DNA from: Haloprofundus halobius
GTDB lineage: Archaea > Halobacteriota > Halobacteria > Halobacteriales > Haloferacaceae
Reading direction: 5' to 3'
Length of the DNA stretch: 64,000 nt
NCBI RefSeq assembly: GCF_020097835.1
Contig: NZ_CP083666.1
Span: forward strand, 2,170,001-2,234,000
Below the pieces are notes generated by a model. The model did no database searches and was not told where the DNA came from. It saw only the letters and a program-made list of their open reading frames with translations. Positions 16,060 to 24,213 of this stretch are shown piece by piece (the stretch's first letter is position 1; each line of letters starts with the position of its first letter). A program made the position numbers and the translations under genes.

Positions 16060-16656
16060 TTACTGGTTTTCGAGGGCGTCAAGGATACACGCGGCGGCGA
16101 TCACCGCCTCTTTCGGGACGTTGCTGGCGTCGTCGATGCTGACCGTGTAGGTGTCCCGCAGCGAGAACTGCCCCTCGATGTCGCCGACGTGGTTTCCGTC
16201 GGCGTCGAATATCTCGTACTTGTTCGGAACGAAGTTCGCCACGGAGATGAGGTGTCGGAGTGCCGAGAGGACCTTGTTTTTAGATTGAATGGTCGCTAGC
16301 GGCTCTCCCGTCTCGGGGTCTCGAACCGTCCAGTTCTCCACGAACAGCGAGAAGTCCTCGTCGAGGACGACGACCTCTTCGCCGGTGCCCGCATCTCTGA
16401 TGGCGTAGTTCCCTGCGACGTCCATAATGCCGCCAGCCTTCACAGTAAACGCGTCCTCGCCGTCGCCAGTTACGAACGGGAACTCCTCTTTCAGCTTGAA
16501 CAGCTTCTGCTTCCCGCGCAGGACGACGTTGCCAGCGCTGTCGCGGACGACGTACTTGTTCCGGATCGCGGACTGTTTGACCTCGTAACGGTCGTCGTCG
16601 AGATCGACCGTGGAGATATCGTAGGTCCCCGACTCGAATTTGGAGGGCTCGACCAT
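16060..16656 (-). CDS. LURP-one/scramblase-like protein (DUF567 family)
   Basis: A 198-residue Tubby-like barrel protein. The diagnostic pattern of short antiparallel strands is clear: DDRYEVKQSAIRNKYVVRDS, NVVLRGKQKLFKLKEEFPFV, then GNYAIRDAGTGEEVVVLDED, FVENWTVRDPETGEPLATIQ and YEIFDADGNHVGDIEGQFSL. The end has VSIDDASNVPKEAVIAAACI, an amphipathic or membrane-associated helix as in phospholipid scramblases. The length fits the family. Biological role in archaea is unknown; membrane association is inferred. ATG 16656 is preceded by an AT-containing upstream stretch. No obvious operon partner. Confidence 0.8.
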   Translation of the reverse strand: MVEPSKFESGTYDISTVDLDDDRYEVKQSAIRNKYVVRDSAGNVVLRGKQKLFKLKEEFPFVTGDGEDAFTVKAGGIMDVAGNYAIRDAGTGEEVVVLDEDFSLFVENWTVRDPETGEPLATIQSKNKVLSALRHLISVANFVPNKYEIFDADGNHVGDIEGQFSLRDTYTVSIDDASNVPKEAVIAAACILDALENQ

Positions 16657-16906
16657 AGGTAACTCGTGAACTACATTCTGAAAACCCTTCTGTTCAGGCC
16701 GATACGTTTCAAAATGGGCGGTCCTCGAACTATTATCCCAGAAGTCTCTCTGTACTTACCACTCCTTCGACCGTCTACGAGATCGCGCGTAGGCAGTACA
16801 CAGGAGTTACCCCCCGATTCTGAACTACACGGGAGGGGACTAACCGGCCTTCAAGTCACCCTCAAATTTTCAAATATTCAGGCGGCGCAAAGAGGTCTCA
16901 ACGCCT

Positions 16907-17689
16907 TCAGCTAGCTGGGTCGTGACGTTCCTCGTCGTCCTCTCGGGAGGAAGCCTCACTAAGGGTCTGGATGTGAACAGGGTGCCGGTAGAGGAACACT
17001 CCAACGGCGACGATCCAAATTACGCCCGGCATCAACCCAGTCTGGAATGTCATCGACAGATCGGTGTACCCATGGGCTTGCACGATCGCAAAGGAGAGTG
17101 CTCCGAGACTGGCCATGGCACTCAAAATTCCCATGCCACTAAACCAGTCAAGACGAGCCGACGACTCGGAACTTGTGAAGAACGCCCCCGCGAAGAGCCC
17201 CGCTGCGATACCAAACATGAACCACTGGATACTGAAGAGTCCGCCTTCGATTTGCCGTACTGCAAAGGCCGTCTCGTAGAGCAATTCCTGTTGTTCGGGG
17301 CCCGCCGCCGCCCATCGATCAACCATGACCCCGAGGGCGACGCCGTCAACCGCGGCGAAAATGCCGTAAACGCCCACACACACCACCATCGCAGCACCAC
17401 CAAGCGTCGCCCACACCCCGGAAACTCCTCTGCGGAGGCGGAAGGCCAGGGAGATGATAGCGGCACCCATCAATAGCATGCCGAGGAACTCTCCGAGGTG
17501 GTAAATTGCCCAAAGCGATTCGACCGCGTAATCCGAGAAGGCATCACGTGTATGGTGGGGCGGCGTAAACGGGTGTAAGTAGGCCGACACACTATAGACA
17601 CCAAGTCCCAGAATCGCTGTCAAGGCCCCAAGATTCGAAAAATACCGTTCAGAAGGACCGACTGTCGTTATTTCTTTGTCAATTGACAT
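16907..17689 (-). CDS. Multi-pass membrane protein, unknown function
   Basis: A 260-residue integral membrane protein with six or seven predicted helices: LGALTAILGLGVYSVSAYL, LGEFLGMLLMGAAIISLAF, WATLGGAAMVVCVGVYGIFA, IQWFMFGIAAGLFAGAFF, GILSAMASLGALSFAIVQA and PGVIWIVAVGVFLYRH. The tail is acidic and cytoplasmic (SSREDDEERHDPAS). The pattern resembles bacterial and archaeal DUF4386-like proteins but no signature residue decides the family. The start is ATG 17689 (MSIDKEITTVGPSERYFSNL). It lies just outside the left end of the 5-kb mobile segment, with its 5' side toward it. Confidence 0.7.
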   Translation of the reverse strand: MSIDKEITTVGPSERYFSNLGALTAILGLGVYSVSAYLHPFTPPHHTRDAFSDYAVESLWAIYHLGEFLGMLLMGAAIISLAFRLRRGVSGVWATLGGAAMVVCVGVYGIFAAVDGVALGVMVDRWAAAGPEQQELLYETAFAVRQIEGGLFSIQWFMFGIAAGLFAGAFFTSSESSARLDWFSGMGILSAMASLGALSFAIVQAHGYTDLSMTFQTGLMPGVIWIVAVGVFLYRHPVHIQTLSEASSREDDEERHDPAS

Positions 17690-17814
17690 CTGTAATCCAC
17701 CATGCTAAGTCTCCTCATGGGGTGATAAACCTACTTTCAAGTATTCGAAGTATCCCGCAGCAGACATCGAAGCAGAGACCGTTACGGTTCAGTACATCTT
17801 GAGCGGTGTATTTC

Positions 17815-17823
17815 ATTTATTAA
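17815..17823. repeat. Target-site duplication, left copy
   Basis: ATTTATTAA, identical to 22801-22809 on the other side of the 5-kb segment. Confidence 0.7.
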
Positions 17824-17880
17824 GGCTCTGTTGAAACCCTCAATGGGTGATAGTTTTCCGGAGTGGTGCTGAATACAGAG
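17824..17880 (+). repeat. Left inverted end of the 5-kb segment
   Basis: Starts GGCTCTGTTGAAACCCT and continues to GTGCTGAATACAGAG. The 17 terminal bases match the right end exactly in inverted orientation; the middle has diverged. The terminal sequence resembles IS6- or IS5-type haloarchaeal ends, but the family is not certain. Confidence 0.75.
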
Positions 17881-18038
17881 CGCTTATCTCGCACAGAGAT
17901 TCCGTCTACAAGGCCACGAGATTGAATACGATACATGGTATTTAAATAGATTATTCTATCCGGATTTGAATCGGGCTTCATTACGCGCCAAGCAATTTTA
18001 CCGGAGAGATTTTGGTAGATGAGCCGAATAAAGTGCGT

Positions 18039-18494
18039 ATGACTAGCGACATTTTCGACAAAGTAATCGTCCCAATTGCTGGTCCAGACGACGCAGCGAA
18101 CACTGCTCGAATCGTCTATCACTATGCCCATGAAGATTCACAGGTCATTGTGGTTCACGTCATCGAGAAGGGCGAAGGAGTACCCGACAAGGCATCCGTT
18201 GACCAGCGTCAAGAGTTCGCTGAGAAGGCATATGAATCCTTTTTGGAGATATTCCCGGATGACGGGCCCACACTCGAATTCCGCACGTTATATGGACGGA
18301 ACGTCGGAGAGACGATCCGAAACGCCGCTGAAGAAGAAAGTGCGACCGCAATCGCGTTCGTCCCTCGAGCCGGGAGCCGCTGGATAAAATTCCTCACCGG
18401 AGATGTCACGACTCAGCTCCTCAAAGGGAGCAAAATTCCAGTAATTGCACTCCCGAAGGAAGAAAAGAGGATGGTTTTCACCCACGAGGCGTGA
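18039..18494 (+). CDS. Universal stress protein (UspA family)
   Basis: A 151-residue cytoplasmic protein when started at ATG 18039 (MTSDIFDKVIVPIAGPDDAA); an in-frame TTG at 18012 is less likely. It has the Usp core: VIVPIAGPDDAANTARI at the start, VIVVHVIEKGEGVPDKASV, TLYGRNVGETIRNAAEEESA and the C-terminal TQLLKGSKIPVIALPK. The ATP-binding loop G-2x-G-9x-G(S/T) is partly altered (RAGSRWIKFLTGDVTTQLL), so nucleotide binding may be weak. It is followed by a zinc micro-protein and trkH; Usp proteins often sit beside K+ transporters and modulate them. Part of the mobile segment. Confidence 0.85.
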   Translation: MTSDIFDKVIVPIAGPDDAANTARIVYHYAHEDSQVIVVHVIEKGEGVPDKASVDQRQEFAEKAYESFLEIFPDDGPTLEFRTLYGRNVGETIRNAAEEESATAIAFVPRAGSRWIKFLTGDVTTQLLKGSKIPVIALPKEEKRMVFTHEA

Positions 18495-18530
18495 ACGGAG
18501 AGTATCAGAGGTAACCGTTCAGGACCAATT

Positions 18531-18650
18531 ATGAAATGTGAGCGTTGTGGGGACGATACAAGCGTTCAGAGATACGACGTAGATGGGTTTACAGGATTTC
18601 TCTGTGAAAGCTGTGTGGAAGAATGGGACCGAATCCAAGACCAAGAGTGA
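18531..18650 (+). CDS. CxxC-type zinc-finger micro-protein, 39 residues
   Basis: ATG 18531 to TGA 18650 encodes MKCERCGDDTSVQRYDVDGF and ends CESCVEEWDRIQDQE. Two CxxC pairs (CERC and CESC) about 25 residues apart make a four-cysteine zinc site typical of the many very small haloarchaeal zinc-finger proteins. It sits 36 bases after the usp stop and 88 bases before trkH on the same strand, so the three genes may be one unit. Function is unknown; such proteins often act as regulators or partner subunits. Confidence 0.7.
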   Translation: MKCERCGDDTSVQRYDVDGFTGFLCESCVEEWDRIQDQE

Positions 18651-18738
18651 CCCTGCGATGAAACGATGAAGAGTCTCCCCGTAGAGCTACCGAACCGAAA
18701 CGTCCATCCGTTCATCGCTTAACCGTTATAGACGTTCA

Positions 18739-20286
18739 ATGGCCCGCACACCGAGCGTCTATGTCGATTATAGGGTAAGCGTGGCCCTTGTCGGGACCGT
18801 TCTCAAATACATCGGCATTACACCGCTGTTCCCGCTTGCTCTGGCGCTCTTTTACGGCGAAGATCCGACTCCCTTCATCACCACCAGTGTGGTCATGGTG
18901 GGCGGTGGGTTCCTCTTAGAGCGAGTTCGCAACGATGGCGAGTTGAGACACCGGGAGGCGTTCCTCTTGGTAAGTCTTGCATGGCTGGTTGTGCCGTTGG
19001 TGGGGATGGTTCCGTACCTCGTCGCCGGAACAGGCACTATTGCAAATCCCGTCAACGCCTTGTTCGAGAGCATGAGTGGGTTTACGACGACCGGTGCAAC
19101 CGTTCTCGGGGAGATCTCGGTTGAGCGCCACGGGTACGCGATGCTGATGTGGCGCCAGCTCACACAATGGCTCGGTGGTATGGGTATCCTCGTGTTGATG
19201 GTCGCCATCCTGCCAGGACTATCCGTTGGGGGTGCTCAGATCATGAATCAGGAAGCACCAGGAATTTCGCTGGAGAAGCTGACACCGCGTATTCAGCATA
19301 CTGCGCGGGGGCTATGGGGCATCTACGCCGGATTCACCGTTCTCGCGATTGCCGTCTATTACGGGTTGCATCTAGGTGGGTTGGCCCCGAACATGACTCT
19401 CTACAACGCGGTTGCGCATGCACTCACGACACTACCTACCGGTGGATTCTCCCCAGAGGCACGGAGCGTAGAGGCGTTCACGCCTGCGGTCCAATGGGCA
19501 GTGATGCCGTTCATGGTCGTCGCAGGGACGAACTTCGCCCTGTTCTGGTATGTATTTCGGGGAGACCCTCGCCGGTTGACTAACAATATAGAGTTCCGTG
19601 CGTACCTACTCGCCATTCTCGGCTTCGGGGCCGTTATCTCGGCAGTGCTCTTTCTCGGCGTTGGACTCGCTGAACCGCCGGCAAAGCTCGACATCGTTCC
19701 TGGAAACCTCGAAAATTCGCTCCGGCAGGGACTCTTTCAGGTGATTGCCATCGTGACGACGACCGGGTACGCGAGTATGGATTTCAATACCTGGGATGCC
19801 TCTGCACAGACGATACTGTTGTTTGCGTATTTCCTCGGTGGATCTGCGGGATCGGCAGCCGGTTCGATCAAGATTGTCCGGTGGGTTCTCGTCAAAAAGA
19901 CAATCTTCCGAACGCTGTTCACCTCCGTCCATCCTGAGGCCGTCAAACCGCTACGACTCGACGAGGAAGTTGTTGACGAGCAAACTATCCGAGATGTCCT
20001 CGTGTTCATACTGCTCTTTGTGACGATATTTGCCCTCTCGACGGTGCTTCTGTATCTCGACAGCCTACGAACAGCCGGGGTGTCGTTATCTGGGCTTGAG
20101 GCGATGAGCGTCGCCATTGCTACGCTGGGGAACATTGGTCCAGGCTTCGGTGTTGTTGGTCCGATGAACAGCTTTCTGCCGTTCTCGGATGCCGCAAAAC
20201 TCTACATGGTGTTTCTAATGTGGATTGGCCGCTTGGAAGTACTCTCAGTACTGGTCATCCTCACACCGACATTTTGGCGGCAGTGA
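18739..20286 (+). CDS. trkH: TrkH-type potassium transporter subunit
   Basis: A 515-residue membrane protein with the four pore repeats of the Trk/Ktr/HKT superfamily. Filter loops are visible in order: SGFTTTGATVL (about residue 114), TLPTGGFS (about 230), AIVTTTGYASMDF (about 338) and ATLGNIGPGFGVVG (about 460). Helices include ALVGTVLKYIGITPLFPLAL and QWLGGMGILVLMVAILPGLS. It imports K+ across the cytoplasmic membrane, central to salt-in osmoadaptation. A gating TrkA/RCK partner is not in the window; the adjacent universal stress protein may play a regulatory role. Length and ends look intact. Its location inside an element with target duplications marks it as transferable cargo. Confidence 0.9.
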   Translation: MARTPSVYVDYRVSVALVGTVLKYIGITPLFPLALALFYGEDPTPFITTSVVMVGGGFLLERVRNDGELRHREAFLLVSLAWLVVPLVGMVPYLVAGTGTIANPVNALFESMSGFTTTGATVLGEISVERHGYAMLMWRQLTQWLGGMGILVLMVAILPGLSVGGAQIMNQEAPGISLEKLTPRIQHTARGLWGIYAGFTVLAIAVYYGLHLGGLAPNMTLYNAVAHALTTLPTGGFSPEARSVEAFTPAVQWAVMPFMVVAGTNFALFWYVFRGDPRRLTNNIEFRAYLLAILGFGAVISAVLFLGVGLAEPPAKLDIVPGNLENSLRQGLFQVIAIVTTTGYASMDFNTWDASAQTILLFAYFLGGSAGSAAGSIKIVRWVLVKKTIFRTLFTSVHPEAVKPLRLDEEVVDEQTIRDVLVFILLFVTIFALSTVLLYLDSLRTAGVSLSGLEAMSVAIATLGNIGPGFGVVGPMNSFLPFSDAAKLYMVFLMWIGRLEVLSVLVILTPTFWRQ

Positions 20287-21029
20287 CGGCCACAAGTAGA
20301 TGCACTACTCTCAGAACATCCTTTATCTGCCATACAACCTCTGTATCCAGCACACACGTTCTGACAGAGACTGGGTAGTTCGTTGTGGCCGTGCTGAATA
20401 GAAGGTGCATATTCAGCAAATGGTTGTATCAGGGTTTGTCCGTATCGAGGTCAAGAGAACATCGGAAGTAGCCGCTACCACAAAAAGAACGTTCTGTGGG
20501 CTCGTCTTGAGGAACCGTCCGGGTCGATTGCTCGGTAACAGGGGCAGGAGGTTTGTATGTACCGAAGTGGGATAGGTTTCTTCCATCAAGAATAATATCA
20601 TTGAATAATAATAATAATAATAGACAATCGGCCGTCATTTTCGTTGCAGGTTTTCATAGGTTCGTCTGATACCTTGAACATCTCGCGTCCCAGTTGTCTC
20701 CTCAAGTAGAGTTGGTGACTGCGACGAGTCGCAAACACAGCGCCAGAAACACCTGCACTCGTGCGTGGACGCGGCCTCGGGCACATCCGCGCCCGAGGCC
20801 GTAGTCTTTGACCGCATCGTTCGTTCAACCTGTGTCCGGCGGTTATACGTTTCGTCTGAGACCGATTGCTTTAGCTGAACATCTTCGCTGTCTCCCTCGA
20901 TACGATCTTCAAGAGGGGTATAGAACGGTTCTCACAGCCCCGAATTGGCAATCCGAGAAACGATAGATGCGGAGTCTGTCGTGAGCGATGTCCTCCGCGG
21001 CGAAACGAGTTCGGTATCGCTAGCCCGTC
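20287..21029. other. Gene-free stretch inside the 5-kb segment
   Basis: About 740 bases without a supported gene. It contains an inverted repeat GCTGAATA/TATTCAGC (20393-20400 and 20410-20417, 9-base loop), which might end the trkH transcript or be two facing transposon-end fragments, and an (AAT)n tract at about 20604-20622. Minus-strand frames (20429-20638, 20598-20828) lack family features. A GC-rich palindrome GCCTCGGGC...GCCCGAGGC lies near 20774-20800. Confidence 0.5.
20393..20417. repeat. Perfect inverted repeat after trkH
   Basis: Arms GCTGAATA and TATTCAGC with loop GAAGGTGCA. The arm is the same word found in the subterminal part of the IS-type ends of this region. Confidence 0.65.
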
Positions 21030-21845
21030 CTACTCGATGTCGTGCCCGTGCCCGACTACGTCGAGCCCGCCGTCGACGTGGAGGTTCGTCCCTGTGATAT
21101 AGGATGCGCGCTCCGAAGCGAGGAACAGAACCGCCTCGGCTTGTTCTTCGGGCATGGCGTTGCGCTTCAGGATGCCAGGTCCGTCGGAACGGCGCGACGA
21201 CCACTCCTGGATGATGGGTTCGGCCTCCTCGTCGTCCGCGGGGAGATGGTAATCCGTGATGGTCCACCCGGGGGAAACGGCGTTCACGCGGATGTCGTCC
21301 GCTGCGTGGTCGGCAGCCATGTCACGGGTGAGCGCCAAGAGGCCTGCCTTCGACGCGTCGTAAGGTCCCCAGCCCGAGCGGCCGACTTCCGCGTTCGCCG
21401 ACGAGATGTTGACTATCGCACCGCCGCCCGTGTTAGCCATGAGGGGGACGAGATGTTTACACGCTCGCATGACTCCAGTAAGATTCACGTCGACGATTCG
21501 CTCGATCGCCGCGGTATCGACGTCGGTCAGCGGCCCTCCTTCGATCCTGATGCCGGCATTGTTCACGAGGACATCGAGACGACCGAATCGTTCCTCGACG
21601 GCGTCTCCAAGGGCAGCAACGGCCTCGCCGTCGGTGAGGTCGGTCTCGACCGCGACTGCCTCGCCGCCGTTCTCCTCGATCAACTGTACGGTTCGCTCGG
21701 CCAGTTCCCCGTCAACGTCGACCGCGACGACTGTCGCACCCGCATCCGCAAACCGGATCGCCGTGGTCTCACCGATGCCCAACGCACGGTCGGAGCGTGC
21801 GCCGGCGCCGGTCACGACTGCAATCTTATCTTCGAGTTCAGCCAT
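21030..21845 (-). CDS. Short-chain dehydrogenase/reductase
   Basis: A 271-residue SDR when started at ATG 21845 (MAELEDKIAVVTGAGARSDR). The cofactor site is VVTGAGARSDRALGIG, an extended version of TGxxxGxG with an insert, seen in some classical SDRs. The NNAG motif is in VLVNNAGIRIEGGP, the catalytic Ser in AIVNISSANAEVG, the Tyr-Lys pair in WGPYDASKAGLLAL, and the C-terminal motif ASYITGTNLHVDGG. Aspartate in VAVDVDG after the second strand favours NAD+ over NADP+. The substrate (an alcohol, sugar or hydroxyacid) is not known. Transcribed toward trkH, opposite strand, inside the mobile segment. Confidence 0.88.
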   Translation of the reverse strand: MAELEDKIAVVTGAGARSDRALGIGETTAIRFADAGATVVAVDVDGELAERTVQLIEENGGEAVAVETDLTDGEAVAALGDAVEERFGRLDVLVNNAGIRIEGGPLTDVDTAAIERIVDVNLTGVMRACKHLVPLMANTGGGAIVNISSANAEVGRSGWGPYDASKAGLLALTRDMAADHAADDIRVNAVSPGWTITDYHLPADDEEAEPIIQEWSSRRSDGPGILKRNAMPEEQAEAVLFLASERASYITGTNLHVDGGLDVVGHGHDIE

Positions 21846-22284
21846 GCCGAACTGGTACCCGAACAACAGTATAAAACGGATGGTTCCACGGGGGGTCGGG
21901 TGACATCACAGAAACTCCCTACATGAAAATCCATACTACACCATTGTAGGTGTAGTCTCTCCGGCTCGAAAGATAGGAAAACTCCTAGTGCTGCTGAGTG
22001 CCGACTACTGTACCGGTACTGAAGGGCTAGTTCGAGCACTTCCGGGCTGAACAACGCTCAAATGCGTGGTGAATCCACTCTCTGTATGCTGCACGCCGCT
22101 TCTAGCTACTCTCGGGGAGTTTCCTACGGTAGTGCTGAATAGAGCGCACGTATCTTGCACACTGCCTTTGCGAAAAACGGCGTCATCTAGAGTCGGCCTC
22201 GTGTTCGACATCGAGAACGACGTCGAACGTTCCTGGTTATTATCGGAGCGCGTTCGGAATCGTGAGTTCCTAGTTGCAGGCCGT
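21846..22284. other. Gene-free stretch with an internal transposon-end fragment
   Basis: No gene is supported. At 22132-22170 the sequence GTGCTGAATAGAGCGCACGT followed by ATCTTGCACA matches the subterminal part of the left end (GTGCTGAATACAGAGCGCTT, then ATCTCGCACA), so an older insertion end was left here. Confidence 0.5.
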
Positions 22285-22680
22285 TCACGGACTCGTCGTC
22301 GTGTGCGTACCGCGGATGAACTGGATCACAGCAGCGAGGAGGACGAGACAGATGACGATCATCGTACCCTGTGAGGCGGCCGCGATGGTCGATTCGACTG
22401 CGTCACCGGTTAGCAACGCGAGTATGTCTGGAATTCCACGCGTCGATCCCAGCACTCCGAGCACCGCCAGCAGACCGATTCCGTAGGCCGCCAGTCGTTG
22501 CCGATCCGTCTGTTGGTTTCCCACCATGCCCAGGATAGCGATGAGAAGGCCGAAGAAGACTGGAATGAGCGCCGTGATACTCGCAAAGTCGGAGAGAACG
22601 TAGGCAGCGACGCCCAAGACGACGAGTGCGATCCCAAGCACGATGCTCAGCAGAAATACGGACGTCCTGGAGCTCGCCAT
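22285..22680 (-). CDS. Small four-helix membrane protein
   Basis: A 131-residue protein when started at ATG 22680 (MASSRTSVFLLSIVLGIALV); an upstream in-frame start at 22731 would add a poorly conserved-looking 17 residues. Four membrane helices are clear: VFLLSIVLGIALVVLGVAAY, ALIPVFFGLLIAILGMVG, LAAYGIGLLAVLGVLG and MIVICLVLLAAVIQFIRG. Short polar loops and no catalytic residues. It resembles small haloarchaeal membrane proteins of unknown function. It is the last gene before the right end of the mobile segment and is transcribed away from it. Confidence 0.65.
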   Translation of the reverse strand: MASSRTSVFLLSIVLGIALVVLGVAAYVLSDFASITALIPVFFGLLIAILGMVGNQQTDRQRLAAYGIGLLAVLGVLGSTRGIPDILALLTGDAVESTIAAASQGTMIVICLVLLAAVIQFIRGTHTTTSP

Positions 22681-22750
22681 GTACGGGACCTTGTACGGGG
22701 GAGGCGTATAGGTTTCTATACGATATCTCATACTTTGATGAACTCACCCT

Positions 22751-22800
22751 CTCTATTCAGCACGCTATTCCTGTTACGTTCTAAGGGTTTCAACAGAGCC
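22751..22800 (-). repeat. Right inverted end of the 5-kb segment
   Basis: On the minus strand it begins GGCTCTGTTGAAACCCTTAG and reaches GTGCTGAATAGAG, matching the left end for the first 17 bases exactly. Confidence 0.75.
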
Positions 22801-22809
22801 ATTTATTAA
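22801..22809. repeat. Target-site duplication, right copy
   Basis: ATTTATTAA directly after the right inverted end, identical to 17815-17823. Confidence 0.7.
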
Positions 22810-22996
22810 TGAGATTGCTTCACCCCGCTTCGAGATGCCTCCATGATGAATACGCGCGCTGTAGTTGGTACAATTTCATCCTTTTCTCTGTGACGCTTCT
22901 CCACCCTCCACATACCCCTCTCTGTATGTATCGAGTAACCGAATAGTGTGATTTGGGACCAAAATCTCTTTTGACTACTCTCTGGAACTTTCCTGT

Positions 22997-23473
22997 ATGA
23001 GTGACCGTGATCTCGATGCCGTTGACCGCGGAATCATTTATCTTCTACAACAGGACGCTCGGCGTACGATCACCGATATCGCAGAGACTGTGAATGTCTC
23101 TGCCAATACCGTGCGGAATCGTATTGACCGCCTGGAGAGTCGAGGAGTCATTGAAGGATATTCTGTGGACGTCGACTTCAACAAGACACACAGTCAACAC
23201 TACTATCAGTTTGTCTGTACTACCCCGGTGAGTGATCGCGAAGAAAGGGTTGAGGAAATCCTCAGTATTGATGGAATTCTGAAAGTAAGAACGTTGATGA
23301 CTGGAACGCGAAACTTGCTTGTGACAGCCGTTGGAGAAACAAGTGACGAAATCACCGACATAGCCAAAGAACTCGATAGCAGAGACCACGTAGATATAGA
23401 GTTTGAGGATCTGATCCGTATCGAAAAGTGCCAACCTTTGAGCAAATATAATATTAAAAATATTACTAATTAG
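22997..23473 (+). CDS. Lrp/AsnC-family transcriptional regulator
   Basis: A 158-residue regulator. The N-terminal HTH is LDAVDRGIIYLLQQDARRTI and TDIAETVNVSANTVRNRIDR, with LESRGVIEGYSVDVDFNKTH leading into the RAM-type ligand domain (YYQFVCTTPVSDREERVEEI, LMTGTRNLLVTAVGETSDEI). Such proteins bind DNA as octamers or dimers and respond to amino acids or act as global regulators. Codon use is clearly AT-richer than in most of the window (ending KYNIKNITN, with an AT-rich 3' flank), which points to recent acquisition. It lies 100 bases upstream of the HalOD1 gene on the same strand. Confidence 0.9.
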   Translation: MSDRDLDAVDRGIIYLLQQDARRTITDIAETVNVSANTVRNRIDRLESRGVIEGYSVDVDFNKTHSQHYYQFVCTTPVSDREERVEEILSIDGILKVRTLMTGTRNLLVTAVGETSDEITDIAKELDSRDHVDIEFEDLIRIEKCQPLSKYNIKNITN

Positions 23474-23543
23474 CCTTATATTATAAGATATTTTCTTCGA
23501 ATCTAGTTGCATAATTCTCAATATATCCATCTAAGGTTGAGTT

Positions 23544-23550
23544 TTTTATA
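23544..23550 (+). promoter_or_regulatory. TATA-like box for the HalOD1 gene
   Basis: TTTTATA lies 24-30 bases before ATG 23574, the standard archaeal spacing for a leaderless transcript. Confidence 0.5.
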
Positions 23551-23573
23551 CACCAGGAGCATAGTTAAGCGAC

Positions 23574-23888
23574 ATGGCCCACACCCAGCATCAGGCAACC
23601 CTCTCTCCAGACACTAGTGCAAGTGTGACGCTTATTCAATTGATTTCTTCCTGTGAAAATATCGATCCTGCGGCTCTCGATCCACTCTATCAAACGGTCG
23701 ATACAGAGGCATTAGACGAACTCGTAGCGTCGCTCCAATCACGGGATGAGGAGTTCGCTGTTCAATTCACTTATCAAGAATATGAAGTTATAATACAGGA
23801 TAACGAGATTACCGCTACTCCCGCGTCTGCCACAGCAGACACCACCGAATCATCAAGAATGCAGTTTTCCCACGCTGACGATGCGTAA
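23574..23888 (+). CDS. HalOD1 output-domain protein
   Basis: A 104-residue protein of the HalOD1 family (haloarchaeal output domain 1). Typical sequence: SVTLIQLISSCENIDPAALD, then PLYQTVDTEALDELVASLQ and FTYQEYEVIIQDNEITATPA. The family occurs alone or fused to receiver and PAS domains in haloarchaeal signalling; biochemical activity is unknown. Here a receiver-domain remnant follows at once (23924), consistent with a signalling cassette that has broken down. GC is low, as in the adjacent Lrp gene. Start ATG 23574 fits the TATA-like box. Confidence 0.85.
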   Translation: MAHTQHQATLSPDTSASVTLIQLISSCENIDPAALDPLYQTVDTEALDELVASLQSRDEEFAVQFTYQEYEVIIQDNEITATPASATADTTESSRMQFSHADDA

Positions 23889-23923
23889 GAGGGAAAAGGG
23901 GAGAAAGGTATGCCGCGGAGGAT

Positions 23924-24138
23924 TTGTTGACGATTGACATCCTCCTCGTTGAGGACAACCCCAGCGATGCGCGTCTAGTCCGGGAAGCGTTCAAAGAGAC
24001 TACTGGCAAGACGGACCTCCACCTTGTCACCAACGGCCACGACGCGATTACCTCACCCGAACAGCGACAGACGACCCTCGATCCCTCCCGGACCTCGTCC
24101 TCTTGAATCTAAATCTTCCCCACATCAACGGGTTCTAG
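23924..24138 (+). pseudogene. Broken response-regulator receiver domain
   Basis: The frame starts with TTG and reads DILLVEDNPSDARLVREAF, a textbook receiver N-terminus with the acidic pair. It continues to VTNGHDAI, then shifts frame. In the new frame the segment PDLVLLNLNLPHINGF is recognisable, where the phospho-acceptor Asp of LLDLNLP has become Asn, followed by a stop at 24136-24138. The second half of the domain is missing. The gene is dead, and was probably part of a HalOD1-linked signalling pair. Confidence 0.8.
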
Positions 24139-24213
24139 GTCGGATGCTGTCGGGCGGCGGTTCGGACTGGTCAGTACAGAAGAGATATTATCGTCCGCTG
24201 AACAGTCGTGTCT

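Larger units (their letters stand above)
17824..22800. mobile_element. 5-kb segment bounded by IS-type inverted ends and a 9-bp direct repeat
   Basis: The left end (17824 on) and the reverse complement of the right end (22800 back) both begin GGCTCTGTTGAAACCCT and both carry GTGCTGAATA about 45 bases inside. The host sequence on each side is the same 9-mer, ATTTATTAA (17815-17823 and 22801-22809), in direct orientation, as left by transposition. Inside lie genes for a universal stress protein, a zinc micro-protein, TrkH, an SDR and a small membrane protein, but no transposase. It is therefore either a non-autonomous composite or an old element that lost its transposase. A further internal end-like piece is at 22132-22170. 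Confidence 0.7.

Noticed and set aside
20429-20828. Two overlapping small minus-strand frames after trkH
   Set aside because: They include the (AAT)n tract as a poly-Leu run and show no family feature; treated as non-coding.
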